NCBI GenBank assembly: GCA_022564995.1
Contig: JADFKK010000032.1
Span: forward strand, 1-38,826
Reading direction: 5' to 3'
Length of the DNA stretch: 38,826 nt
Source: Planctomycetota bacterium
Lineage (GTDB): Bacteria; Planctomycetota; Planctomycetia; Pirellulales; JADFKK01
Below are positions 32,425 through 38,826 of the stretch, piece by piece. Under the pieces are notes generated by a model, which was not told the DNA's origin, did not search any database, and saw only the letters and a program-made list of their open reading frames with translations. The position numbers and the translations under genes are program-made. How positions within the stretch are numbered: position 1 is the stretch's first letter; every line of letters begins with the position of its first letter.

Positions 32425-32454
32425 CCCATAAAGCCGCGACCGTTGGTCGCGCCC
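32425..32454 (+). repeat. REP-like element, copy 7
   Basis: CCCATAAAGCCGCGACCGTT continuing to GGTCGCGCCC. Same orientation and core as copy 6. It is located just downstream of the CvpA-like gene's end. Confidence 0.9.
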
Positions 32455-32491
32455 CAGCCGCACCGCTCGCGTGTCTGCCGTCGACACGGTG

Positions 32492-33073
32492 CTACTTTGT
32501 CGGAATCACCGCCGGAACTCCGTCCTGCCCGTGATAATCTTCGGCCGGGCGGTTGGGGTCGCCGCGGGCGTCGAGTTCCTTCTCTAACTGGTGCAGATAA
32601 GGGCCCAACACCGCGTGCAGATTCTCCGGCAGCATGGGGTCGGCCCGGTCGATGAGCAGAGCCATGTACCAGCCCGATTTCGACTCCAGCACCAACTCCC
32701 TGCTGCGCTCGTGCAGGGTGACGGCAAAAAAGGTGATCGCCAGGCACAGCAGCACGCCTTTGGCCGCTCCTACCAGACCGCCCATCTGCTTGTCGAACTC
32801 CTTGAGTTTCAGCCGGTCGATGAAGCCCGAGACCAGGCGAAAGACGAGCCACACCGCCAGCGAACCGGCGGCGAAGACCGCCGCCATCGCCACCACCCAA
32901 TTCCACGGCGGCTCGATGTCGATCAGCAGCGCCACGTCGCCGGCAAATCGCAGCGCGGCCGAGTAACCGACCACGATCGATGCCAGCGATGCTAGCTGCC
33001 AGGCCAAGCCGCGATAGGCGCCCAGCGCTATCGTGATCAACAGAACCGCAATCATCACCAAGTCGTAAATCAT
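32492..33073 (-). CDS. CvpA-family membrane protein
   Basis: 193 residues from ATG 33073 (MIYDLVMIAVLLITIALGAY). A start at 33091 is possible. Four transmembrane segments are predicted (about 2-20, 24-45, 56-80 and 100-120), with the family-like GAYRGLAWQLASLASIVVGY and GLVGAAKGVLLCLAITFFAV. The CvpA family is named after colicin V production. Its members are small membrane proteins of unclear biochemical role. The C-terminal 70 residues are hydrophilic and Pro/Glu-rich. It is divergent from the YdjM-like gene. Confidence 0.85.
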   Translation of the reverse strand: MIYDLVMIAVLLITIALGAYRGLAWQLASLASIVVGYSAALRFAGDVALLIDIEPPWNWVVAMAAVFAAGSLAVWLVFRLVSGFIDRLKLKEFDKQMGGLVGAAKGVLLCLAITFFAVTLHERSRELVLESKSGWYMALLIDRADPMLPENLHAVLGPYLHQLEKELDARGDPNRPAEDYHGQDGVPAVIPTK

Positions 33074-33160
33074 GGTAAGGGCATCTCCCAAGTCGGGCAG
33101 GGCGGAAAGCGGTCGGAGTATAGCGGGTGGGGCGGAGAGTGGGAATGGGGATTAAGACAT

Positions 33161-33188
33161 TGTAAAGCCGCGACCAGTGGTCGCGCCC
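33161..33188 (+). repeat. REP-like element, copy 8
   Basis: TGTAAAGCCGCGACCAGTGG continuing to TCGCGCCC. It forms an inverted pair with copy 9 in the divergent promoter region between the CvpA-like and YdjM-like genes. Confidence 0.9.
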
Positions 33189-33349
33189 GACGACTCCCGA
33201 GTCGCACGATTGATCATTTGTTATTCGTCATTCTTCATTTGTCATTGGAAAAACGACAAATCCGGCCGTTGCCCTTGGCCACCGCTCGAAGATTGATTAC
33301 AGTTCCGCCCTCGCTTAACAGCTAATCGCTGACAGCTAATAGCTTCCCT

Positions 33350-33377
33350 GGCGCGACCAACGGTTGCGGCTTTATGG
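33350..33377 (-). repeat. REP-like element, copy 9
   Basis: GGCGCGACCAACGGTTGCGG then CTTTATG. One stem position differs (GGTTGC). It ends 11 bp before the YdjM-like start codon. The 160 bp between copies 8 and 9 contain AT-rich text (TTGTTATTCGTCATTCTTCA) and no gene. Confidence 0.85.
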
Positions 33378-33388
33378 ACTGACGCAAC

Positions 33389-34162
33389 ATGGCCGGATTC
33401 AAAACGCATGTGACGGTGAGCAGCACGCTCGGCATCGGCTATGCCGCGGCGGGGTATCTCGCTTTCGAGATGCCATGGCCGTCTTGTGTGTTGGCGGGCG
33501 GGCTGTGCGGCGTGGCAGGGATGATGCCCGACTTGGACAGCGCCTCGGGCCGTCCGATTCGCGAGAGCACCGCCTTCGCCGCGGCGGTCGTGCCGCTGTT
33601 GTTGATCGACCGTTTCCAACATATCGGGCTAGAGACCGAATCGATGGTGCTGGCCGGGGCGTTAATTTACTTACTGATCCGCTTCGGGGCCGGCAAGCTG
33701 CTCAAGATGTACGCCGTCCATCGCGGCATGTTCCATAGCATTCCCGCCGCGCTGATCGCCGGCATGTTAGGCTTCATGATCTGCGGCTGCACCGACATCG
33801 ACGCGCGAATGTTCAAGGGCGGCGCCGTGTTCGCCGGCTACATGTCGCACCTGATGCTCGACGAAATCTACAGCATCGACTGGAGCCGCGGCGTACCGCG
33901 GCTGAAAAAATCGTTCGGCACCGCCATCAAAATGTGGGGCCGCAGCCTGTCGGCCAATCTGGCGACCTACGCCAAGCTATTCGCCCTGCTGTTCATCATG
34001 ACCGGCGACGTCACCCTGCTCGGCGGCTTCGACGCGGAAGATCACTCGCACGCACAGCACGCCGCGCACGAAGACGGCCAAGCTTCCAAGAGCGACGAAG
34101 ACGCCAGCGACGGGCGGATTCGGCGGATCGCCGATCGGTTGTTGGGCCGGCTGAGGGATTGA
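33389..34162 (+). CDS. YdjM-like membrane-bound metal-dependent hydrolase (PF04307-type)
   Basis: 257 residues. Conserved motifs of the family are an early His (KTHVTVS), MMPDLDS with metal-type Asp residues, HRGMFHSIP, and GYMSHLMLDEIYSIDWSRG. Hydrophobic segments lie at about 12-30, 30-50, 65-90, 115-135 and 185-210. The family includes E. coli YdjM, a LexA-regulated inner-membrane protein. Enzyme activity has not been shown for this type. The His/Asp-rich tail (DAEDHSHAQHAAHED) is unusual and could bind metals. It is followed directly by a purine tract. Confidence 0.85.
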   Translation: MAGFKTHVTVSSTLGIGYAAAGYLAFEMPWPSCVLAGGLCGVAGMMPDLDSASGRPIRESTAFAAAVVPLLLIDRFQHIGLETESMVLAGALIYLLIRFGAGKLLKMYAVHRGMFHSIPAALIAGMLGFMICGCTDIDARMFKGGAVFAGYMSHLMLDEIYSIDWSRGVPRLKKSFGTAIKMWGRSLSANLATYAKLFALLFIMTGDVTLLGGFDAEDHSHAQHAAHEDGQASKSDEDASDGRIRRIADRLLGRLRD

Positions 34163-34341
34163 GAGAGAGGAAACGAGCGAGGGGGAGAGGGAGAGACGGA
34201 GAGACGGAGGGAAAGAGAGACGGAGGGAAAGAGAGACGGAGGGAAAGAGAGATAGAGGGAAAGAGAGAAGAGAGCGAACGTCACGATTCCGGCACCTTCC
34301 CTCATTCCCTCATTCCCTCCCTCTCTCATTCCCTCCCTCCC
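34161..34341. repeat. purine tract / pyrimidine tract pair between YdjM-like gene and dtd
   Basis: A G/A tract at 34161-34276 includes a 16-mer, ACGGAGGGAAAGAGAG, repeated about four times. A C/T tract at 34295-34341 is made of CATTCCCT units. It sits between convergent gene ends, as at 6094-6296. Confidence 0.85.
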
Positions 34342-34379
34342 AAACCACGCTCCCCTGCCCTGCCCCGCCACCAGCGCGG

Positions 34380-34829
34380 CTAAAACAATTTCCGACTGTC
34401 TAGCAACAGCGTCACCGGGCCTTGATTCGTCAGGGTGACGTCCATCATGGCGCGAAACTTTCCGGTGGCGACTTCGATGCCGCGATTTTTTGCGGCGGCG
34501 ACGAACTGCTCGTAGAGCGTTTCGGCCAACTTCGGCTCGGCGGCGGCGATGAAGCTGGGGCGGCGGCCTTTGCGACAATCGCCCAGCAGTGTGAATTGGC
34601 TGACCACCAGCATCGCGCCGCCCACCTCAACGAGCGAGCGATTCATCTTGCCCTCGTCGTCTGCAAAGATGCGCAACTGGCAGATCTTTTCCGCAAGCTG
34701 ATCGACGTCGCGCTGCGTGTCGTCAGCCGCCACCCCCAGCAACACCACCAGCCCACGTCCGATCTGGCCGCATGTGGCACCGTCGACCGTTACTTCCGCC
34801 TGACTAACACGTTGAACACAAGCTCGCAT
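34380..34829 (-). CDS. dtd: D-aminoacyl-tRNA deacylase
   Basis: 149 residues, the usual length. It hydrolyses D-aminoacyl-tRNAs (and Gly-tRNA-Ala) at a cross-subunit active site of a dimer. Landmarks are the start [37 protein letters not shown] with the catalytic-site S-Q-x-T, and the Gly-cisPro region as [14 protein letters not shown] 50-bp palindrome lies 19 bp upstream of the start codon. Confidence 0.95.
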   Translation of the reverse strand: MRACVQRVSQAEVTVDGATCGQIGRGLVVLLGVAADDTQRDVDQLAEKICQLRIFADDEGKMNRSLVEVGGAMLVVSQFTLLGDCRKGRRPSFIAAAEPKLAETLYEQFVAAAKNRGIEVATGKFRAMMDVTLTNQGPVTLLLDSRKLF

Positions 34830-34848
34830 ATTGTCATTCGATGGTTAG

Positions 34849-34898
34849 TCGTTGTTCGCTCCGCGAACGAAACGTTTCGATCGCGGAGCGATCAACGA
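34849..34898. repeat. 50-bp near-perfect palindrome upstream of dtd
   Basis: The arms 34849-34873 and 34874-34898 are complementary at 22 of 25 positions and contain two inner palindromes, GTTCGC-TCC-GCGAAC and GATCGC-GGA-GCGATC. The rest of 34830-35170 holds no gene that I can support. It includes the promoter area of the HAF/PEP-CTERM gene. Confidence 0.85.
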
Positions 34899-35170
34899 CG
34901 TTAAATGTTGCAGTGATTCTACGAAAAAGCGACGATAGCTGCCAGCAACACCAACACACAAACAACGTATCACCCCTCACTTCCTCCTTTGCGACCTTCC
35001 CGTCCTTCTGTTCGATTCCACCGGAAGGACGAGAAGGCCGCAAAGAAGAAAACTCGCTCATTTCACATGATTCTACTTGAAGACACCCGATACGGGCGTG
35101 TACAATGAGTACATCGTGTAACTGTCGCGAGTCTGGAACGATTTCAAAACCAACTCAGATCGGGTACGTC

Positions 35171-36361
35171 ATGGGGAACATGAGTAGCCGGCTTATCGCC
35201 ATGCTGATCGTCTTGGGTGCGCCGATTCCCGCGCTTGCGCAGCGGTATGCGGTCACCGATCTCGGTGCGTTTGTTTCACCCCACACTCCAGGTTCTGTGC
35301 CAAGCCGAACGGAATTCACTAGCTTGGCGATCAATAATGTCGGCCAGGTTGTCGGGCACAATCGTGATGGCACGTTTATCTGGGATGCCGAACGTGGGCA
35401 GCGCGATCTAAGTTCTCTGGGTTGGCCCGGTGGTTCCGTCGTCGACATCAACGACTCCGGCCAAGTCGTCGGTGCCTTTGCTACCGGAGAGACTGTGTCA
35501 GTCGACTTTGGCAGCTTCGTGTCGGACATGCCAATTCGCCATGCGTACGTTTGGGATGAACAAAACGGGCTGCGAGACATTGGTGTGCGTGGTGAGTCGT
35601 GGACCAGTTCTGCGGTAGACATCAACAATTCTGGGACCGTCGTTGGGACGGACATCTGGTTTCCTGCCCCGCCCATGTGGCCCAGTCATTATTTTAATTT
35701 CCGGTATGAATCAACGACTGGTATGACCGTCCGGAGTGCGGGTGGTATCTCAGTGACTTCCGGCATCAATGATCGAGGATGGACCTTTGGTACACGGCTA
35801 CCAGAAGCCGGTGGGACGTCGGGCTGGTTATCGACCTCAGACGAATACTTTTCCATCGGTACGTTGGGCGGCAATAGCACCGCCGCAAGCGATCTAAATG
35901 AAAATGGCGGCGTCGTGGGCCGATCGATGACAGGCCAGCGAGATCCTATTACGGGGTTTCCGGAGTGGGACGCCTTTGTCTGGACTCCCGAAAGTGAAAT
36001 CGCGGCGCTGCCCGGCCTGATCGACGGTCGCTCATCAGCGAATGCCATTAACGACCTTGACCAAATCGTCGGACGCTCTTGGATATCCACGGACACGATC
36101 CACGCGGTGCTTTGGGAGGACGGACAGGTCCGCGATCTCAACGAATTGGTCGTTGATTTGACAGAATGGGATTTCCTGGCAACTGCATGGGGTATCAACA
36201 ACGGGGGACAGATTATCGGAATTGGTGTAATCGACGGACAGTTCCACAATTTCGTTCTTACACCGGTGCCCGAGCCTTCGTCTCTGCTTCTTGGTGTCAC
36301 GGCATGGTTGCTGATCTCGTTTTCGCGACGGCGACGTTACCATCGCAGTGAAGCGACGTAA
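35171..36361 (+). CDS. HAF-repeat PEP-CTERM surface protein
   Basis: 396 residues from ATG 35171 (MGNMSSRLIAMLIVLGAPIP signal peptide). ATG 35180 is an alternative. At least six HAF-type repeats are visible, marked by INNVGQVVGHNRDGTFIWDA, INDSGQVVGAF, LNENGGVVGRS and INDLDQIVGRSW. They probably form a beta-propeller. The C-terminus has the PEP-CTERM signal VPEPSSLLLGVTAWLLISFS followed by RRRR, which an exosortase would cleave and anchor. Exosortase genes are not in this window. The protein is probably attached to the cell surface or the exopolysaccharide layer. Confidence 0.9.
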   Translation: MGNMSSRLIAMLIVLGAPIPALAQRYAVTDLGAFVSPHTPGSVPSRTEFTSLAINNVGQVVGHNRDGTFIWDAERGQRDLSSLGWPGGSVVDINDSGQVVGAFATGETVSVDFGSFVSDMPIRHAYVWDEQNGLRDIGVRGESWTSSAVDINNSGTVVGTDIWFPAPPMWPSHYFNFRYESTTGMTVRSAGGISVTSGINDRGWTFGTRLPEAGGTSGWLSTSDEYFSIGTLGGNSTAASDLNENGGVVGRSMTGQRDPITGFPEWDAFVWTPESEIAALPGLIDGRSSANAINDLDQIVGRSWISTDTIHAVLWEDGQVRDLNELVVDLTEWDFLATAWGINNGGQIIGIGVIDGQFHNFVLTPVPEPSSLLLGVTAWLLISFSRRRRYHRSEAT

Positions 36362-36405
36362 GGTAAAATGTCGGGGTATGCCGAAGTGGACATTGCCCTG
36401 CTTCG

Positions 36406-37233
36406 TTGACATTGTCCGCCACTCCCGAACACGTCCGCTGGTCTTTGGCTCACGCTTGCCCGCTGCGCGACGGCGACGATTGGCAGCGGCCGGATCGCAC
36501 CGAACGGCAGCTTCGACCGCTGCGGGAACTCGGCGAGGCACAGCTTGAGGGGCGCTGTATCGACGGGATTTGCATCACGCCGGAAACGGCTGGCGGGGGA
36601 GTGTCGCCCGATGATCTGTGGGGCTTCTCGGCGGAAGAGGTCGCGCAGGCTTACGGCGGGCTGGATCATGTGAAAGAGCTTTGTCGGGAGTGTCCGGCGA
36701 ATACGACCGTGCAGCTTGCCGGCTGCTTTGGGTGTTTTAATGTGCCGGCGCCGGCGGCCGAGTTTCATGAAGCCGTCGAAGCCGTTCTTCGTGAAGACGA
36801 TTTACGAGAACCGTTCGACGCGGCCTTTTCCCGCACACGACCGCGTTGGTACGCGATGTGGATCGACGAGGTCGCAGATGCCGAGCAATTGAAAATGTTG
36901 CGGCGGGTCGCGGCGGGATTGGTTGCGCGAAATCCTTCGCTCTCGGAATTGCTTCGGTCCATCGAAGTGTCGATCGAAACTTCCGTTCCGCTACACGTTA
37001 CCCTGGTGCCTGGCGGCCAACACGAGGGACATCGCTGGACGGTCGATGCCCACTGCTGGCGTTGCAAGGCTCCGCGGACCGCAGCAAGCCGGAGCTGCGG
37101 AGTCTGTGGGCAGCACGGCCGGGCGACCCCGCCGCGCGTTCGTAACGCCCGCGGTCGGCGACCATATCAGCCGCTCGACAATTTTTTGTCGCCCGATCGA
37201 ATCGAGCAATTGCTGGCCCGCTGCTCGAAGTGA
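36406..37233 (+). CDS. Cys-rich protein of unknown function
   Basis: About 275 residues. The start is uncertain: TTG 36406 is the first in-frame start candidate, and no in-frame ATG gives the conserved-looking region HVRWSLAHACPLRDGDDWQR. Two possible metal-binding clusters occur: CRECPANTTVQLAGCFGCF (about residues 93-111) and CWRCKAPRTAASRSCGVCGQ (about 219-238). The second is a plausible zinc ribbon (C-x2-C, then C-x2-C). I do not recognise the family. It lies 45 bp downstream of the HAF gene on the same strand. Confidence 0.6.
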   Translation: MTLSATPEHVRWSLAHACPLRDGDDWQRPDRTERQLRPLRELGEAQLEGRCIDGICITPETAGGGVSPDDLWGFSAEEVAQAYGGLDHVKELCRECPANTTVQLAGCFGCFNVPAPAAEFHEAVEAVLREDDLREPFDAAFSRTRPRWYAMWIDEVADAEQLKMLRRVAAGLVARNPSLSELLRSIEVSIETSVPLHVTLVPGGQHEGHRWTVDAHCWRCKAPRTAASRSCGVCGQHGRATPPRVRNARGRRPYQPLDNFLSPDRIEQLLARCSK

Positions 37234-37265
37234 CGGAGAGCGGTTAAACTAAGGGAGCGTTCCGA

Positions 37266-37363
37266 GGCGAGCCGCGAGCGTTAGCTCGGGGGTAATTCAT
37301 CGACACAATTGAACATTGACACGAGAGATGGAATCACCGGCGGCCTAACGGCCACCGCTCGCC
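37266..37363. repeat. GGCGAGC...GCTCGCC compound repeat, copy 2 (upstream of trpC)
   Basis: Hairpin 1 is CGAGC-GTTA-GCTCG, hairpin 2 is GGCC-TAAC-GGCC, and the outer arms are GGCGAGCC and GCTCGCC. It ends 10 bp before the trpC ATG and replaces a recognisable Shine-Dalgarno site. Confidence 0.9.
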
Positions 37364-37373
37364 GATCAAATCC

Positions 37374-38156
37374 ATGCCGACCATTCTCGATAAAATCGTC
37401 GCCACGAAGCGGCAGGAAATCGCGGCGGCGAAATCGGCGCGGCCGGCGTCGGAGCTGCGCGCGGCGATTGAAACCGCCCCGCCGGTGCGAGATTTCTTCG
37501 CCGCCTTGGCCGGCGATGGCCCGATCCGACTGATCGCCGAGGTGAAAAAGGCCAGCCCGTCGGCCGGCGTGATCCGGGCCGATTTCGACCCGGTGAGCAT
37601 TGCTGAAACGTACCAACGCCACGGCGCCAGTTGCGTTAGCGTGCTGACCGACGAGCCGTATTTTCAAGGCAGCCTGGAGAACCTGCGCCGCGTCCGCGCC
37701 GCGGTCGACCTGCCGCTGCTGCGCAAGGATTTCATTCTCGACGCCTACCAATTGCTCGAAGCCCGCGCCGCCGGGGCCGACGCGGTGCTGCTGATCGCCG
37801 AGTGTCTCGACGATGGCAATCTGCGATCTCTGCACAACGCCACGATCGAACTGGGCATGACGCCGTTGGTCGAATTGTACGACCCGGCGAACGTCTCGCG
37901 CGTCGTCGACGCCGGGGCCACGCTGATCGGCATCAACAACCGCAATCTGAAAACCTTCGAGACCGACCTGGGCCACACCATCCGCCTCCGCGAGCAATTG
38001 CCGTCCGACTGCCTCGTCGTCGGCGAAAGCGGCATTCACACCCGCGGTGACGTCGAGCGCTTGGAAGCCGCCGGCGTCGACGCGATGCTGGTCGGCCAAT
38101 CGCTCATCGCCAGCGACGACATCGGCGCCGCGGTCGATCAACTGCTGGGAAAGTAG
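37374..38156 (+). CDS. trpC: indole-3-glycerol phosphate synthase
   Basis: 260 residues. It closes the indole ring in tryptophan synthesis. Landmarks are the start MPTILDKIVATKRQEIAAAK, LIAEVKKASPSAGVIR with the catalytic Lys58 region, CVSVLTDEPYFQGS, LPLLRKDFILDAYQ with the catalytic Lys, LIGINNRNLKTFETDL and VVGESGIHTRGDV. No other trp genes are in the window. Confidence 0.96.
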   Translation: MPTILDKIVATKRQEIAAAKSARPASELRAAIETAPPVRDFFAALAGDGPIRLIAEVKKASPSAGVIRADFDPVSIAETYQRHGASCVSVLTDEPYFQGSLENLRRVRAAVDLPLLRKDFILDAYQLLEARAAGADAVLLIAECLDDGNLRSLHNATIELGMTPLVELYDPANVSRVVDAGATLIGINNRNLKTFETDLGHTIRLREQLPSDCLVVGESGIHTRGDVERLEAAGVDAMLVGQSLIASDDIGAAVDQLLGK

Positions 38157-38175
38157 ACGCGGCGTCTCGCCGCGT
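38157..38175 (+). terminator. hairpin directly after trpC, possible terminator
   Basis: ACGCGGCG-TCT-CGCCGCGT, a perfect 8-bp GC stem starting at the base after the trpC stop. No strong T-run follows, only TTC ATC, so factor-independent termination is uncertain. Confidence 0.45.
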
Positions 38176-38306
38176 TCATCGACAGCCTTCGGCCGTCCCG
38201 CAATATTTTCCGATTGTCGCCATCGTGTACGACAAAGACGTAGTCACGCTAACCAATGCCCTGGCCCCGCAAGCCATCGTCCAAATGTACGCCACCGCGC
38301 CGCAAT
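38174..38306 (+). other. short open reading stretch between trpC and the next repeat, possible gene remnant
   Basis: One frame reads PQYFPIVAIVYDKDVVTLTN and continues to ALAPQAIVQMYATAPQ before TAA (38304-38306). It looks protein-like, but no start codon or full domain is seen. The TAA stop lies 2 bp before REP-like copy 10. It may be the end of a degraded gene. Confidence 0.35.
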
Positions 38307-38308
38307 AA

Positions 38309-38337
38309 CCATAAAGCCGCGACCGTTGGTCGCGCCC
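38309..38337 (+). repeat. REP-like element, copy 10
   Basis: CCATAAAGCCGCGACCGTTG continuing to GTCGCGCCC, identical in the core to copies 6 and 7. A 20-bp direct repeat (CCCCGAGTTTCC units) follows at about 38343-38384. Confidence 0.9.
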
Positions 38338-38375
38338 AACGCCCCGAGTTTCCGTGGCGATCCCCGAGTTTCCAC

Positions 38376-38473
38376 GGCGAGCCCCGAGCGTGAGCTCGGG
38401 GGTGGTGCAGCCGCGCACGTAGAAATTAACGCCGAACGAGGAATTACCGACGGCCTCACGGCCGCCGCTCGCC
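38376..38473. repeat. GGCGAGC...GCTCGCC compound repeat, copy 3
   Basis: Hairpin 1 is CGAGC-GTGA-GCTCG and hairpin 2 is CGGCC-TCAC-GGCCG. Both loops have changed relative to copies 1 and 2 (GTTA/TAAC), and they are still complementary. Confidence 0.9.
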
Positions 38474-38530
38474 GGGTGTTGCTTCGTGCGAGAATATTCT
38501 TGAGCGACCCTTCACACAGGAGCCCCACCC

Positions 38531-38826
38531 ATGTCGTCCGGATCATGCACCGCGGTGCTCGACGTATTTCGCATCGACGGAACCCAAGTGTCCAACGCCG
38601 ACAAGGCGCATCAGGGCAGCATCGTCAACATTTACAATCCTTACCGGGTTGACTACGAGGAATTCCCCGATCCGCCGAATAACCGCATCGAGATCGAGCT
38701 GACCTGGACCGCCGGGCCGAGCGGCAGCGTGGCGACGCTGGAGGAAAACGGCCCCCGCCTCGGCAAGGGCACCATCGCCATTTTCGACGACGGCGTGCTG
38801 CTCAAGCCGACCGATCATCAGACGGT
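38531..38826 (+). CDS. unknown protein, N-terminal part (runs off the window)
   Basis: The frame is open from ATG 38531 to the right edge, with AGGAG 8 nt upstream of the start. About 98 residues are visible: MSSGSCTAVLDVFRIDGTQV, then a beta-rich stretch (IEIELTWTAGPSGSVATLEE) and KGTIAIFDDGVLLKPTDHQT. There is no signal peptide. I do not recognise the family. Confidence 0.65.
   Translation, partial: MSSGSCTAVLDVFRIDGTQVSNADKAHQGSIVNIYNPYRVDYEEFPDPPNNRIEIELTWTAGPSGSVATLEENGPRLGKGTIAIFDDGVLLKPTDHQT

Overview
The window looks like a piece of a planctomycete chromosome, probably from the Pirellulales or close relatives. The evidence is indirect: high GC, a PEP-CTERM protein built of HAF-type repeats, a leucine-rich repeat protein, a WD40 membrane protein, a secreted formylglycine-generating-enzyme-like protein, very loose gene packing, and intergenic spaces crowded with palindromic repeats. 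No rRNA, tRNA or CRISPR array was seen.

Layout. 1-1.3 kb: the 3' end of a membrane protein gene, an orphan antitoxin-like gene, and a second diverged copy of that same 3' end. 1.3-6.1 kb: SUMF1-like protein, HtrA-type protease and DksA/TraR-like protein on the minus strand, then an FHA/coiled-coil protein. 6.3-10.0 kb: sugar-phosphate isomerase, NagB-type deaminase and the queuosine precursor genes queF, queC and queE. 10.0-12.3 kb: an accessory block of toxin-antitoxin genes and a frameshifted DUF4268 gene, bounded by two copies of the 3' end of queE. 12.5-18.4 kb: thiol peroxidase, BON protein, M48 membrane protease, serA and serC. 18.5-20.7 kb: WD40 protein and a nucleotidyltransferase with a small partner. 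21.3-24.8 kb: two exoribonucleases (RNase R and YhaM type). 25.1-29.8 kb: a small unknown protein, the LRR protein, a NarL-type response regulator and a tRNA-dihydrouridine synthase. 30.2-34.8 kb: accA, a membrane protein, CvpA-like, YdjM-like and dtd. 35.2-38.8 kb: PEP-CTERM/HAF protein, a Cys-rich unknown, trpC and the start of another unknown.

Most genes are housekeeping genes in short units. Likely co-transcribed are the DksA-like gene with htrA (7 bp gap), queC with queE (stop/start overlap), parD with parE (4 bp overlap), the small partner with its nucleotidyltransferase (50 bp overlap), and serC with serA (same strand, separated by a repeat).

Two things stand out. First, two places (1-1.07 kb and 9.9-12.3 kb) share one architecture: the 3' end of a protein gene is duplicated at about 90% identity, with mostly silent or conservative changes, and the DNA between the copies carries toxin-antitoxin genes. 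This resembles gene-end integration in which the incoming DNA restores the target gene. No recombinase is visible. Second, at least ten different intergenic repeat families are present. Many are built as two quasi-palindromes in inverted orientation, including a 10-copy REP-like element (one copy supplies the accA stop codon), a 3-copy element whose two loops covary, and five low-complexity tract pairs of opposite strand bias.
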